A stretch of 64,000 nt of DNA from Euborellia annulipes (Eukaryota; Arthropoda; Insecta; Dermaptera; Anisolabididae): assembly GCA_023213315.1 (NCBI GenBank), contig JAKCPI010007938.1, positions 62,001-126,000 on the forward strand, given 5' to 3'. The notes beneath the pieces were generated by a model that had not been told where the DNA came from, did no database searches, and saw nothing but the letters and a program-made list of their open reading frames with translations. The first letter of the stretch is position 1. The number at the start of each line of letters is the position of its first letter. Positions 11,690 to 23,604 of this stretch are shown here, one piece after another. The position numbers were made by a program, and so were the translations under genes.

Positions 11690-12654
11690 AGAAATAATAC
11701 TTATATCCACCGGGAGATGAGTTTCGAGAATGGAGCCTTGAGATTAGGCAACCAAAATGATTAGCCGACCTAATAGGAGCTTTTCTCCTTAGTTGCATTA
11801 AACAAAGATGATTTAACTAAGCTTCACTCTCGAGCTCATCAGGCACTTGTGGCGCCGAGTGTAAAAATATACAATAAGAAGCCCTATGTAACATTGTTTA
11901 TAAATTTCCTCCAGCTGAATTCGATCCTCGGTTGGACCAAAAAGTATCTATAAATAGCCATCATCTACGATTCCATGTTAGATTATTTCCTTCATTTTTT
12001 TTTTTCGTACTTTAATTAAATTGGATGTTGGATTTTTAATGTGTTTTTAATTACGGGGTTAAAGAAAATAAAAAAAGGGACGAAATTTAACGTGCATTCC
12101 GATGTATGAGAAAGAGAGAGAGAGAGATCCTCTCTTCTTCCTGCCTCGATATTTTATTCCTCGTTTTGTTCATGTTGCTGTTTTAAAATAAATATATAGG
12201 GAGATATTTACATAATCATTTTGCGAAATTTTCATTTAAAAACGAAGAATTCAAATAACGTCATTATATTTTAATGAATGCACACACACACACACACTCA
12301 TATTTATGACAAATTTCAAAAGCTATTTTAAAATTGAATAGAAATTGTATTCAAAAAAAAAAAAAGAGAAAAGAGTAATTGCATTGCATTTTACAAACTA
12401 TTATTTTGACCCTTTGAAATTGTTTTTTAAAACTTTTTTAAGAACTAATTTTATAATTATTTCAAAATACAGTTAATTATTAAAGGATTAAATTCTTGAT
12501 CAGCGTAAAATTTAGCCCATGGCAAAAAAAATAAAACTTTTTTTTCACCTGGAAATTAAATTTAAATTATATTGCCTGCAAATTGATTTAAATACACCCC
12601 CTACCGCCCTGTGACCGACAGGTTGACAAATATCAATATTGATAATTTTAAAAC
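11690..12654. other. AT-rich noncoding DNA
   Basis: No exon or repeat family recognised. Simple repeats include a CA run near 12281 and several poly-A/T tracts. Confidence 0.35.
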
Positions 12655-12745
12655 CAAAGGGCGCGGGTTCGGATCCCAGGCAGTTCGATGAATATTTATT
12701 TAAATAATTTGAATGCCAAATAAATGTACCTGGGCCCCGATATAT
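12655..12745 (+). repeat. SINE family B fragment
   Basis: Contains the B-box gggttcggatcc and the following ccaggcagt and aatgccaaat blocks of family B. The A-box half and the tail are lost. Confidence 0.6.
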
Positions 12746-12893
12746 GGCATATCGTATATTTTAATATTAGAGGTTAAATTAACTAGGTAGCAAAGTTCTC
12801 AACTACAATAAAAACACAATTTCAGTGAGAAGGATGGGCTTGTTTATTTTTCAAAAATTTGTCAAATCGTGGTACGGTACTATTTTTGAAATA

Positions 12894-13492
12894 TTAAGGG
12901 GGCTCGGGAGCGAAGGTGTCACGCATGTTTTTGGCGTAGTGTGTCATAAAAAGTAAGCTCAAAAAATCAAGTAATTCAAAAATTTGCCAAGAGATGTCAG
13001 AATGGTAGCTAATAATATTTAATGCATTTGGTTGATTTTCATTGTACTTTATAAATGTTATTATATATTATGTATCTTTTATAAAAGCACAAAAATATAT
13101 AAATATAGGCTATTAGCGGATCGGCTGTTAGACTAGCCTGCCATCTATTGCAAGAATGCTGAACTAATTTGACAGTTGGTTTTTAAATAAATCATCTAAG
13201 CTTATTTTAAAAATTTCTTAATTAATATGTGATTAATAATAACAATAAATTCATTTTTAAATTTAAAAAAAAATTAAAGATTAATGGGACAGATTGTTTT
13301 TTTGTATTTGCTTGATAACAAAAAAATTAATTACGATAATTTTTTAATAAGTCATTGAAAAAATTAAAGCTCGATGTCCCAATAATCTCTTATGAATTTA
13401 ATTCATTTAAAAAAACCGCATTGGAAAATTCCTTATAATAGTCTAGTTTTTTTTTTAAAGTACGTTTAGACGTCGCTCCTGAACCCCCTTAA
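12894..13492. mobile_element. TTAA-type MITE, copy 3 with both ends
   Basis: The left end ttaagggggctcgggagcga is matched by the inverted right end tcgctcctgaacccccttaa, with TTAA on both sides. The internal sequence overlaps copies 1 and 2. TTAA target choice is typical of piggyBac and Kolobok superfamilies. With no transposase the superfamily stays open. Confidence 0.7.
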
Positions 13493-14436
13493 TTGACTGC
13501 TAGTTACTTCTCTTTCTTATTTGCGCTTTCGGCTACTGATGCCTTATTGAGGTTAGTTTATTCATAGATTTTTTTTATCGGGGGACGTTCATCACGCTTG
13601 TTTCTCGGGGCCGCCCACCCTACTTTGTTTAATCAAGTTATGTTTTTTTTTTTTTACTAGTGGACTTGATCCTCTCTCTGCATTTTTCTAAGTCATAGTT
13701 TAGAGAAGTTGTTTAGATTGAAGTTTTGTGAACGTCCTATACTAACTATACTATATTTAAACGAATACAATCAAAAATGCATTATCCGCCTTTCGTTCTC
13801 TCTCTCTCTTAACATGATGCTAGAGATGGATGGAATCTCATTAAATATTTCGTCCCAATCTCGTTATGGCGTAAAACGTAAACAGGTAAACCAATTTGAA
13901 TTTACAAGATTTTATTTTATTTTTTTTTTTTGAACGAGATAAATTCAATTGGCAAAAGTGAACTTTTAAATAAGTTAAATCATTCCTACCTTAATCTTTT
14001 TAAAATTCTTCTCAGAGGTGTTTTTTTTTTTTTTTTGTTGAAATGGCAAAAAAAAAGATTTCAAAAATAATAAATTATTAGCCCCACTATCTGCGTGCAG
14101 AGCAAAGGGCGACGTCAACACTAATTCGCCAAAGTAAATTTCTTGTAATACCTTGGGCATATAAAATTTCATTTCGGGGAATTTGCTTAAACAGAGCGTG
14201 ACAGATGACAGACAGACATTTTGACTAGAGTATATTCTGTATATAAACAACAAACTATATTTAAATTAATTGAGAACTTATACAATAAATATCGCTGAGG
14301 GCGGGGGCCGAATCATCATTTATATATTCCACCCTCCCCCCTGTGGTCGAAAAGTTATATTATATTTGTTAGTATACTTTAATGAATACACAGATATTTA
14401 TTATAAATTTCAAAAGCTATTTTAAAATAGAAAATA
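13493..14436. other. AT-rich noncoding DNA
   Basis: No recognised gene or repeat. A CT-rich run lies near 13794. Short open frames have no motifs. Confidence 0.35.
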
Positions 14437-14953
14437 TGGTGCGATCAGTCACACCTGATTTTTTCGAGTCGAAATATTGGTAATATATTTAGTTCCAAAC
14501 TTGATTCATAAATGGGGCCCAGTTACGAATGCTGGCAACCATTTCTCCTATCTTTCCTATCAAGTGTAAGAGTAAAGTGTGCTTCAAATAATTTTGAGAG
14601 CAAAATGAGAATATACATTTTAAAGAGTTTCTAAAAAATAATTTATATTTGAATTTTAATTAAAATCGTTGTAGCGAATTTTGAGAAAATCGAAAAAAAA
14701 AAAACTGAAAAAAGTACTTCAGTAGAGAACTAGTATTATTTCGCAGATTTTAATCAAAAGCTATTTCCTTTATGTTTTAAATTGGATACACACACACACA
14801 CACACACACACAGACCATATTGCGCACTTTTTTTGAATTCAAGGGACCTCAAAACGTGTATATCCATCAAAATCTCGACATCGAATTTTTGACATGAATC
14901 CAATACTTTCTCTCTCTATATATATTAACATATATAGAAGTAAGAGAAAGTAA
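14437..14953 (-). repeat. Family A repeat, diverged
   Basis: Starts with the second hairpin arm (gtcacacctgattttttcga), then ggcaaccatttctcctatct, actagtatt, a CA18 microsatellite, and ends in the AT hairpin and aagagaaagta. Confidence 0.72.
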
Positions 14954-15232
14954 AAATGCAGCAATCATGCTCTTAATGCATTAACAAATTAAATTAGACT
15001 TTATCTAATTACACATTTTAAATTTTATATTCATATTTGGGATTTTTCAGATATATATATATAGGCCTATATATTTTAAATTAAGGAACTGCTACACTCT
15101 GGAGGATTAGTATTGAAATTCGGACATGGTTCATTATTACACCGAATAACTACCATGATTTACTCAGGGATTCGCAGTGAATTTGCAACCAGGAGATTAA
15201 ATAAAAAAATATTTTATTTAATTTTTATTTGC

Positions 15233-15268
15233 CGACGTTTCGGTCGCCAATCACGACCTTCAACAGGG
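15233..15268 (-). ncRNA. Decayed hammerhead motif of a Penelope-like element
   Basis: Minus strand: stem I tttgcc/ggcaaa, stem II ggtcg/cgacc, GAA and ACGTC are intact. The core reads CTGTTGA instead of CUGANGA, so the invariant A6 is lost and the motif is probably inactive. It abuts the family A copy at 15277. Confidence 0.5.
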
Positions 15269-15276
15269 CAAATATT

Positions 15277-15909
15277 GTCAGCACACAATTTTCTCTTACC
15301 TTCGGTAATCAAAAGTTGTGTTCTGTGCTTGTCACGCCAGATTTTTTGTGTCGACGTATATTTAGTTTCCGCAGATATATTAGAATTCAAGATGTAAAAT
15401 TTATAAGTAGGCCTATGGCAATATATTTATATTTTGTTACCATGGCAACCATTTCTCCTATCTTTTCTATGGAGTACAGGAATAAAGTGGTCTTCAAAAG
15501 ATTTCAATGGAAAAATGAGAATATACATTTTAAAGAGCATCTAAAAAATAATTGATTTTTGAATTTAAAAAAAAAAATCGGAGCGAATTTTGAGAAAAAC
15601 GAAAAAACTGAAAAAGTGCATCAGTAAAGTACTAGTACTCTTTGGTCGATTTTGTTCAAAAGCTTCGAGTCACGTCCCATGGGGGTGCCTAATTTAAATA
15701 TAAAATTTCAACCTCCTAGCTCTTTTCGTTCTTGAGATATTTTGTTCACACACACACAGACAGACAGACCATGTCGCGAAAATCACTTTTTTGGATTCAG
15801 GGGACCTCAAAACGTGTATATCCATCAAAATCTCGACATCGAATTTTTGACATGAATCCAATACTTTCTCTCTATATATATTATCATATATAGAGGTAAG
15901 AGAAAGTAA
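15277..15909 (-). repeat. Family A repeat, full length
   Basis: Contains the hairpin gcacacaattttctcttacc / gttgtgttctgtgcttgtca, then gtgtcgac, ccatggcaaccatttctcct, agtactagtact, the CAGA microsatellite, gaccatgtcgcgaaaatc and the terminal AT hairpin ending gagaaagta. About 630 bp. Confidence 0.78.
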
Positions 15910-15989
15910 AAAATAAGAAAATTGTTTTCTTTTGGACTTGGTCCAGGATTGCTTTGAACCACTCATATATAGATAAGAGAAAGTAATAA

Positions 15990-16634
15990 TAATATGTCTT
16001 CATTTTTGTTCTCGTTCTTCTCTGTCCATTGAAGTCTCTTCAAATATTTAGCGTTATTAATAAATATCATTCCTCATCTAATTAGGCCCCTAATCTTTTT
16101 AATTAAATACTTGTTATAACAATTAAAGAGCTCCTGCTGCCGTTGCAGCTTTATCGGGTTTTCCCTTATCCCAAAAGCCAAGTGTTTCATTAACATAAGT
16201 GTTTCTCTACAAAGCTTAAACAACTTGGCTTAAGTTCAGATTGTGCTTTAGTTTAAGACGATTTGAATCAAATCAGCCATTAATTTCCATTTACTGCAGA
16301 AAATGTACAAAAAAAAAAAAAAAAGAAACAAGAACAGAAGGAACAAGTTGAAAGAAAAAATTAAATAAATCCTCTGATGACCTGCTTCTTTATTTATATT
16401 CTTTTGAAGAAATTTTTTGAAATATTTTTTTGACACATAAAATCTTTTATGAGACAAATCAGCTTCTGGAGAGCGAAAAAAAATTTATTATTACAATACT
16501 AGTTGGAGTTTTTTTTTTTTAAATTAGAAGAAAAACTGGCAGGCAAATTTATTTTAATAACCGGTGACTTCGGTTTTGTTAAAAGTCTTCTTCGGAGCTT
16601 TTAGTTGTCATTATTATATCCTGTAGGCCTATGC
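15990..16634. other. AT-rich noncoding DNA
   Basis: A family A terminal scrap (gataagagaaagta) sits near 15972. The remainder has no recognisable feature. Confidence 0.35.
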
Positions 16635-17215
16635 CAGTAGTTTCCAAACTTTATGTTACAACGCCTCCCTTAAAAATATTTAATCATATGACGCCTCCCC
16701 CCCCCCCCATTTTGTAAAATAATACAAAAAAAAAAATTTTTTAATGCTAAAAAATATAAATTTAGCCTATATTAAACCGGAGTAAAAAAAAATTCCAAAT
16801 TATATGGAGCCAAAATTATTTCTTTAATTGTGACGTTTCGACTTCAGAGCCGGAGGCAAGAATAAATGAAATTTTAATTTTGAATTAAATTTTGAATGAA
16901 AATGAAATTTTAATTTTCATTCAAAATTCTCGCCTCCGGCTCTGAAGATGGCCTAAACTAGTGGCCGAAATGTTACAATAAAAGAAATAATTGTGGCTGC
17001 ATATGTCTTGGAATTAATTTTTTTTATCCGCCTTAATAGTACAAAGATAGACCTCACAATAAATTTATATATAAATATGATTTTTTTTATTTATTCCTAT
17101 TTATAAAACTAGCAATAATTTGGAAAATTGCTCGGTGTGGCTAATTTTCGCGCCTCCCCTTAGACTAGTCTGCGTCTCCCTAGGGAGGCGCGCCTCACAG
17201 TTTGGAAAACACTTG
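16635..17215. mobile_element. hAT-type MITE (family M), host of two later insertions
   Basis: Ends cagtagtttccaaac and cagtttggaaaacacttg are inverted repeats shared with the long family M elements at 26331-29367 and 60605-62654. Inner subterminal blocks acgcctccc and gcgcctccccttagactagt also match. A Penelope inverted pair lies inside it (about 16790-17030). Its right tip was the target of the 6.4 kb hAT, whose duplication aacacttg overlaps it. Confidence 0.65.
16790..17030. repeat. Inverted pair of Penelope-like termini
   Basis: Two arms face each other: ccaaaattatttctttaatt...gacgtttcgacttcagagcc and its complement ggctctgaagatggcc...gaaataattgtgg. The right arm holds a hammerhead-like core at about 16938-16980: CTGAAGA, T, GGCC...GGCC, GAA, ATGTT. 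An inverted duplicate of the element's 3' end is a known form of Penelope-like insertions. Confidence 0.55.
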
Positions 17216-17522
17216 CATAGGCGCCGGAACTGGGGGGGGGGCAGGGGGGGCAAAATTTCTTCTTTTATTTCATTTAGTTTTAAAAATGATATATTTTAAA
17301 ATTTTTTTTATTTAAATTTAAAAAAATTAAAAAAGTAAGAAATTTTTTTTATTTTATATAGACCTATTGTATTTCTAAATTCTAAATACATTTTATATGG
17401 AATTAAAATAATAAAATTTAGATAACATGAAAACTTGAGACTTTATGCCTTGGAAAAAAAAAAATTAAAATAAAGAAAATTAAAAATTAGTTTTGGAAAC
17501 GATGTAACACCTGTTTTATCAC

Positions 17523-17594
17523 TATTCGAGAATTTCTTTTGTAGTTTCTTTCAGGTAATTCGCTGTTGAACGGCGGGGTTTAAGGAATTGTTGG
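17523..17594 (+). repeat. 72-bp inverted repeat, left arm
   Basis: Perfect complement of 20320-20391; contains gctgttgaacggcggggttt. It is the inverted copy of the Penelope-like 3' end. Confidence 0.9.
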
Positions 17595-17618
17595 TCTGAC
17601 AGACAGATACCAAAAAAT

Positions 17619-19561
17619 GTGTCTAGACTACTAAACATGGGCCCAAAAATGGCTATCAATCAAGAAACTGAAAAAGATACACTGAAATTGATAACAGACG
17701 TAGAACAATGCATAGGAATGATTAGAAACCCAGAACACAAAAAACAAATCAGAGCAGCTTCAGGGAAGATAATAAAATCACATATTGGTAGATTAAAAAA
17801 CAAGAGGGAATCAAGAGTACACCAACAGATAAAACAAGACCTAAAACAAACAAAAAAATTTAAAAAGCAAAACAAAGACATTATATTCCTGGAGGCAGAC
17901 AAAACCAACAACATGGTTATAATGAACAAAGCCGAATATGAACAAGGAATGAATGAAATTCTGAACGATAAAACAAAATACCAGAAATTAGGTCCTGAAA
18001 GGAAACACCTACATAAGATTGAGAGAAAAATCAGTAACCACTTAGATAAATTGGTAAAATGTAATACTCTGACAAAGGAACAATCAAAAACCCTCAAAGT
18101 AGAAGCTCCTGTTCCAGGCCAAATGTATGGGGTAGTAAAAACTCATAAGCCACAGAATCCGATTCGGCCAATCATAACATCAACCTCCACCGCAAACCGG
18201 AATGTGAGTAAATATCTTGCCAATATAATAAAAACCGTCGTAAAACATGACCATAGAATCAAAAACTCCGTTGAATGCAAAGAAAGACTAAAAGACCTAA
18301 AAATAGAAGATAATGAAGTTCAGGTCAGCCTTGACATAAAAGAACTCTACCCCTCCTTACCACTACCCTTAATAAAAAGTATCCTCAGTAAAAAAATGGG
18401 ACCTAATGAAAGATGTGACAGAACTAAACAAAGATGAATTCATCAAAACGTTCGAAATATGCATGGATTCAAATATCTTCATGTATGACAACAACTTCTA
18501 TATGCAGGTCGGAGGCACCCCGATTGGAAATCCAATCTCTGGGATCCTAGCAGACTTACTGATTGATCACATATATGAAGAAGTAATAGCCAAATACGAA
18601 CCCAAAATACTGATGCTATATGTTGATGATTCATACTGCATCTTAAAAAAAGAAAAACTAATCCCATTGCTAGAGGACCTAAATAAATTCCATCCGAACA
18701 TCGTATACACTCATGAAATCGAAACAGAAAAAAGAATAAACTTTCTGGACATCACAATAATAAGGAGAGACAATGGAAGCATTTCAACAAATATATATAA
18801 AAAACAAACAAAAACAAATAGGTCAATAAATTTCCTATCCAGGCATCCCCCCGCACCAAAAAAAGAACATAATTAAGAACGAAGTTAGAAGAATATGCAA
18901 ACTGTCTGAAGAGGAATTTATAGAAGAGAATTTAAGAGAACTGAAAGAAAAATACATAGAAAACATGTACCCTGAAAGTTATATTGAAAAAATGGTCCAT
19001 GATGCAAGATATGAAGAACAACGGGACAGAAATAGTGAAGAAGAAAGAAGACAAGAAAAAAACCCCCCAAAATATCTGGGCATGAATTATATTCCCTGCG
19101 TATCTGAACAAATACAGCGTCTAATAAAGAAGTTTAATATAAAACTTGCCCTAAGACCAGAGAAGCCACTAAAAGAACTAATTAACAACAAATCTCAGAT
19201 AGACAAGCTTGACATGAGTTCAATAGTCTATGAGATTCCATGTAAAACTTGTTCAGAAAAAGAAAATAAAAAAAGCGTATATATAGGCCAAACTAAAAGA
19301 CGATTACACATACGCCTTAGAGAACATTTCAACAGCTGTATACACCATCCAACAAGTTCGGCCCTCGCTATACACGCTTCGGAGCACCAACATGAGTTCT
19401 CATTCGAAGAAACAAGAATATTGGCAAGAGAAAACAACACCAAAAAAAGAGAATTTCTTGAATCATATTTTATAATGAAGGACAGACAAACAATAAACTT
19501 CAAGAGGGACAAAGAACAATGGTCTCTATTATACTCAGACATTCTAACTAGTCTAAAATAA
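17619..19561 (+). CDS. Penelope-like reverse transcriptase/GIY-YIG endonuclease, two frameshifts
   Basis: Three overlapping frames (17619-18437, 18406-18876, about 18866-19561) form one protein of about 650 residues; the first ATG is at 17637. Order of motifs: NMGPKM; MYGVVKTHKPQNPIRPII (RT motif 2); VSLDIKELYPSLP (motif A, catalytic Asp); QVGGTPIGNPISGILADLL (motif B); LYVDD (motif C, catalytic pair); FLDITI and FLSRHP. Then come a linker, the endonuclease core SIVYEIPCKTC, VYIGQTKRRLHIRLREH, and a later Glu in REFLESYF. The order RT then GIY-YIG is diagnostic for Penelope-like elements. Both frame changes fall in A7 runs (18390-18396 and 18858-18864), so they may be real slippage mutations or assembly errors. 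Catalytic residues are intact. The N-terminus is missing. Confidence 0.88.
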
Positions 19562-20217
19562 AACAACATTAAAAACTATACATATATATATAAAAAGTGC
19601 TAAAATGTCTATTTTATAAAATACTATATTATAAAAGGTAAAAAAGACTCTCTCTAAATATAATTAAACTTCCGAAAATCCAAAATAGTATATTAAAAAA
19701 TTGTTTAAAATAAAAAATTAAAAAATTGTTTAAAATTTAAAAAAACCCGCGAAAAACTAAACATGTATTATGACTATCTTCATGGACAGTAGGAAATATA
19801 TTTCTCTTTGTGTATATAAAAAAATCGAATAGCTAATAATCTTATAATAGTCTTATATTAAGAATAAAAACCGAAAAGTAAATTTATACCTTATGACAAA
19901 AACCGTATGGTAAGCAAAAACATTTTAAAAATAAAAATATACTAATTAGGTATAAAATAATTACGACAAAAATTTCTTTTAGGTTAGGAGAGCTGTCAAA
20001 TGAAAGTCTTTAAAAAAGAAAAAATATATTGTATTAATTAAAACTTGTATAATTAACTGTATATAAAAATAATATTTTGACATTTATAAAACAATTTTTT
20101 GTTTATATATATATATAAGTTCATCATCGATGAAGAGGTAAGAACCAAATTAACAAAATAATTATAAAATGACTGTAATTGTAAATGTAAAAAATGTCGT
20201 GAATTTCAGACAAATAT

Positions 20218-20274
20218 GGTTCTGATGAAGGCCCTTATGTCGGCCGAAACGAACAGGATGCATCCTCGTTAACC
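20218..20274 (+). ncRNA. Type I hammerhead ribozyme in the Penelope-like 3' region
   Basis: All parts are readable: stem I GGTT (20218-20221) with AACC (20271-20274); core CTGATGA (20222-20228); one extra A; stem II GGCC (20230-20233) with GGCC (20242-20245); GAA (20246-20248); stem III ACG (20249-20251) with CGT (20267-20269), closed by an inner AGGA/TCCT hairpin; then T at 20270. Predicted cleavage is between 20270 and 20271 (GUU triplet). Hammerheads are known in Penelope-like elements. The single nucleotide between A9 and stem II recurs in the other copies here. Cleavage is inferred. Confidence 0.7.
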
Positions 20275-20319
20275 AATAAAATTGTCTCTGCTACGAATTG
20301 TATGGTTTGATTAAATATT

Positions 20320-20391
20320 CCAACAATTCCTTAAACCCCGCCGTTCAACAGCGAATTACCTGAAAGAAACTACAAAAGAAATTCTCGAATA
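20320..20391 (+). repeat. 72-bp inverted repeat, right arm (3' end of the Penelope-like element)
   Basis: Perfect complement of 17523-17594; starts ccaacaattccttaaacccc. Confidence 0.9.
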
Positions 20392-20566
20392 ATAAAATTA
20401 AAAATATTTATTTCCTTCAAATAGTAAATAACAAATCTACTATATAGCCTAAAAAAAATTTTGATTAAATAATTTGCATATTGTTAAACTATATATTTGT
20501 AAAAGTTAAATATAAAGGACTACAGACTATTTAGTGTAGTTGATTAACAGTTATAAGAAGAAAAAA

Positions 20567-23108
20567 ATGAAACGTCGATTTATTGATGATTATTTTAAAA
20601 AAGAAACAGGTAAGAATGGCCGTAGGCCTACTCTTAAAAACTTATTTTTCTTCGCCAAAAATATACGTACGCTAAAAATTTAATAAAAAAATGAAAATTT
20701 CTTATTATATCTGGTTCTTTCGTAGGCTCTTTAGAAAAAGGAAGCATTAGCACGGGTAGTCCTTTGCACCATGAGCATCGCCCTAGTACCAGCAGTAACA
20801 TTTCTTCCACAAACACCATAGGTATTAATATAATAATTTCAAAAAATGAGTCATTATGCTTGTTTATTGTTTTGTTGCCTTGCTCAGAGATCGGAAATTC
20901 AATTAAATAATTTATTCATTTATTTAACAGAAAACATCGCCGATGATCCATCTGCTCCTGTAAAGAGTGTTTCTTTTGCTTTTACTAAAAACACACACGA
21001 AAAGATATGCTCTTTAAACGAACCGTATCAACCTTTGGATATTCCTCCATGGACCCAATCTGGACGTAATCATAATTTTCAGAATGAGTGGTTCACAACA
21101 TACCCTTGGCTTCATTTTGACTCAATGACTAAAAGTATTTTTTGTTTCATATGTGTCCAAGCGCTAGGAAAAAAATTAGTAAAATGTGAAAAAAATCATG
21201 AAACAAACTTAGTGATTGATGGGTATAAAAACTGGAAAAAAATTATCATAAAATTAAAAAGTCACGAAAAATCTGCTTTTCACAAAGAATCATTTATAAA
21301 ATTAGAAGCACTGAAGAAAAATACTCCAATTATTTCCTTATTATCTGAACAAACATTATCTGTTCAAATACAAAATCAAATCGCTCTAAAAACAATAATA
21401 ACCTCAGCATTATATTTAGCTCGTCAGGGAATTGCATTTAGAGCACATGATATTAATGAAGGAAATTTCATTCAATTATTACGTCTCAGGGAAAATGACA
21501 TTCCAGAATTAAAATTATTTTTAAAACACAAAAAATCATATAATTCTTCAGATATTCAGAATGAAATATTGAGAATTATTTCCCATGATATTTTGCGTAA
21601 AATTATTAAAATAATAAAAAAAAGAGGAGAATATTCTCTCATTGTTGATGAAACCAATGATGTACAGGGAAAAGAACAAGTTTCTATATCGATCAGATCT
21701 GTAGATGAAGATACTCTTGAAATTGATGAGTTTTTTCTTGGTCTCTATGACACTCACTCTATGACTGGGGAATCATTGTATAATATTATAAAAGACATGC
21801 TTATTCGTTTTGATTTAAGTATGGATCTCTTGCGAGGACAATGCTATGACGGAGGATCAAATATGACCGGAATAAAAAACGGTGTCAAATCAAGAGTGTT
21901 GGCAGATCAACCAATGGCTTTATTTATTCATTGTTCAGCTCATTCTCTAAATTTGGCTGTGCAGGATTCTTCAAAAAGAATTCCTTTAATACGTGATTGC
22001 CTTCAATGGGTAAACGACATAGGAGTTATTGTCAAAGAATCACCAAAACGATCACATAATTTTCATGAGATTGCTAAGGCTCATGAAATAGAGAAAACTG
22101 GCCCTCGGCCATTATGCCCAACCCGTTGGACCATCAGACATACTTCATTGTCAGGGGTTATCAATACTTACCCTGCTGTTTTGGACTTTCTATTTTCATT
22201 AGCATCTTGTAATGATGATATAGGGTCCAAAGCCAGGGGACTTTATGATCAATTATCAAAGGGTTCTATATACTTTGGAATTAGACTTAGTTATCTAATG
22301 TTTTCTTTAACTGATCAATTGAGCAATGTTCTTCAAAGTGAAACGCAAACTGTAGCTGGGGCAAAGGAAGCTGTTGAGTTAGTTTTAGAATCTTTAAAAA
22401 AAAAACGCTCAGAACAATTTTTTAATGAAATGTGGAAGGATGTAAAAGAAAAAAATAAAAGAAATGAATCTTGAGGAGCCCTCGTTACCGAGAAAGCGAG
22501 AGATTCCTAAAAAATTTCTATATAAACCTAACGAGTCTGAACACAAGTTCACGTCAATAGAAGAATATTTTAGAAAAACTTTCTATGAAGTTATTGATGG
22601 GATAATCAACGAGATTGAATTAAGATTCTCCCAACCGGGGTTTTTAAAATATCTACAAATCGAAAAAATTGTTATTTTAGAAACCCGTTTTTGGGACCAA
22701 TCTGTTATAGATATTTTAAAAGAATATGAGTTTGTAGAAGAAAAGGTCAAAAGAGAATTTGATTTCTTTAGGGAATTAATTCCTCAAGCTAAATGCTTGA
22801 ATGATTTTGTAATAAAATACAAAAATCTTAATCAAGAATCAAAAAAATTATTTCCTAACCTGAGAAATATTCTAAAACTACTTTTAGTGATCCCGGCCAC
22901 ATCAGCAACCGCTGAGCGCTCATTTTCTATGTTAAGAAGAATAAAAACATATCTTCGCTCAACAATGACGCAAGAACGATTAAATCATGTATGCATAATA
23001 AATACATATCCAGAAATCGTAGATGAAATAGATATCCAAAATATCATGGCTACATTTATAAATAGTAATGACTTTAGAATTCAACATTTTGGCAAAATTA
23101 AAAAATAA
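20567..23108 (+). CDS. hAT transposase (ZMYM1/DUF4371-like), three exons, one frameshift
   Basis: Exon 1 is 20567-20609 (MKRRFIDDYFKKET, donor GTAAGA). Exon 2 is 20726-20821 (acceptor TTTCGTAG, donor GTATTA). Exon 3 starts at 20931 after TTTAACAG. Phases match at both junctions, giving an unbroken frame into ENIADDPSAPV. Domains: a TTF-type zinc finger region (EWFTTYPWLHFD...SIFCFIC), a DUF4371-type RNase H-like core (SLIVDETNDV, LLRGQCYDGGSNMTG, FIHCSAHSLNLAV, CPTRWTIR), and a C-terminal hAT dimerisation region (TSATAERSFSMLRRIKTYLR...ERLNHVCI). The frame changes in an A7 run at 22449-22455, just before LEEPSLPRKR. The last segment ends at 23108. It would act on the CAGGGGCGCC ends of its own element. 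Identity of the superfamily is firm; activity is doubtful because of the frameshift. Confidence 0.87.
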
Positions 23109-23253
23109 TTTCCATGATTTATAAATAATATTATTATTGATATATATATATATTTATATAAATAAAAATTGTATTCAAGCAAATGTTTCTTTTTAATTAT
23201 TATTACTCTTATTAAACCTTTTTTTTTATATTCTTTCCCTTTCAATCACATCA

Positions 23254-23519
23254 CTTTTTTTTTTTTTTTTTAACATTCACACTTTTTTCTCATTCACACT
23301 CACATGCACCCACACATTCATACAGTCTTTTCGGCTTAGGCCATTTAAGACTTTGACGATAACAGTTATGAATATATATTATTTGGGGTCCAGGCATTCT
23401 TATTTAAGCCATTTGGTATCCAAATGCCTTAAATAAAATCATCGGACTGCCTGGGGTCCGAACCCGCGACGTTCGGTATACGAGGTTAGCACTCTAACCC
23501 CTACACCAAGCCCCGAGGG
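23254..23519 (-). repeat. SINE family B inserted in the hAT
   Basis: tRNA-like head at the right (B-box on the minus strand gggttcggacc), poly-A tail at the left. The imperfect target duplication caatcacatca (23243-23253) / caatcatatca (23520-23530) marks the insertion into the hAT 3' flank. Confidence 0.82.
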
Positions 23520-23604
23520 CAATCATATCATCTCCATATAGGAAGAGGTTGCCCCCCCCTGATTCAAATTCGTTCCGGCGCCCCTGAACACTTGTATGTG
23601 GATA

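Larger units (their letters stand above)
17523..20391 (+). mobile_element. Penelope-like retroelement with inverted 3' tail at its 5' end
   Basis: A 72-bp perfect inverted repeat flanks it (17523-17594 and 20320-20391). Between them lie a Penelope-type reverse transcriptase with GIY-YIG endonuclease (17619-19561), an AT-rich 3' region, and a complete hammerhead (20218-20274). The coding region starts near the LGPK-like motif, so the N-terminus expected of full-length elements is absent. The copy is 5'-truncated and capped by an inverted copy of its own 3' end. It lies within the hAT at 17216-23586 and is therefore younger than that insertion. Confidence 0.85.
17216..23586 (+). mobile_element. 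hAT transposon with 8-bp target duplication, carrying nested elements
   Basis: The 8-bp direct repeat aacacttg occurs at 17208-17215 and 23587-23594, exactly outside ends cataggcgccggaac and gttccggcgcccctg. An 8-bp duplication and CAGGGGCGCC-type ends are hallmarks of hAT elements. Inside are a Penelope-like element (17523-20391), the transposase gene (20567-23108) and a SINE (23254-23519). Without the insertions the element is about 3.2 kb, a normal hAT size. The 397-bp MITE at 62959-63355 shares both subterminal regions and is its non-autonomous derivative. Confidence 0.88.

Noticed and set aside
17660..18097. Minus-strand 145-codon frame over the Penelope polymerase
   Set aside because: Antisense shadow of the A-rich coding strand.
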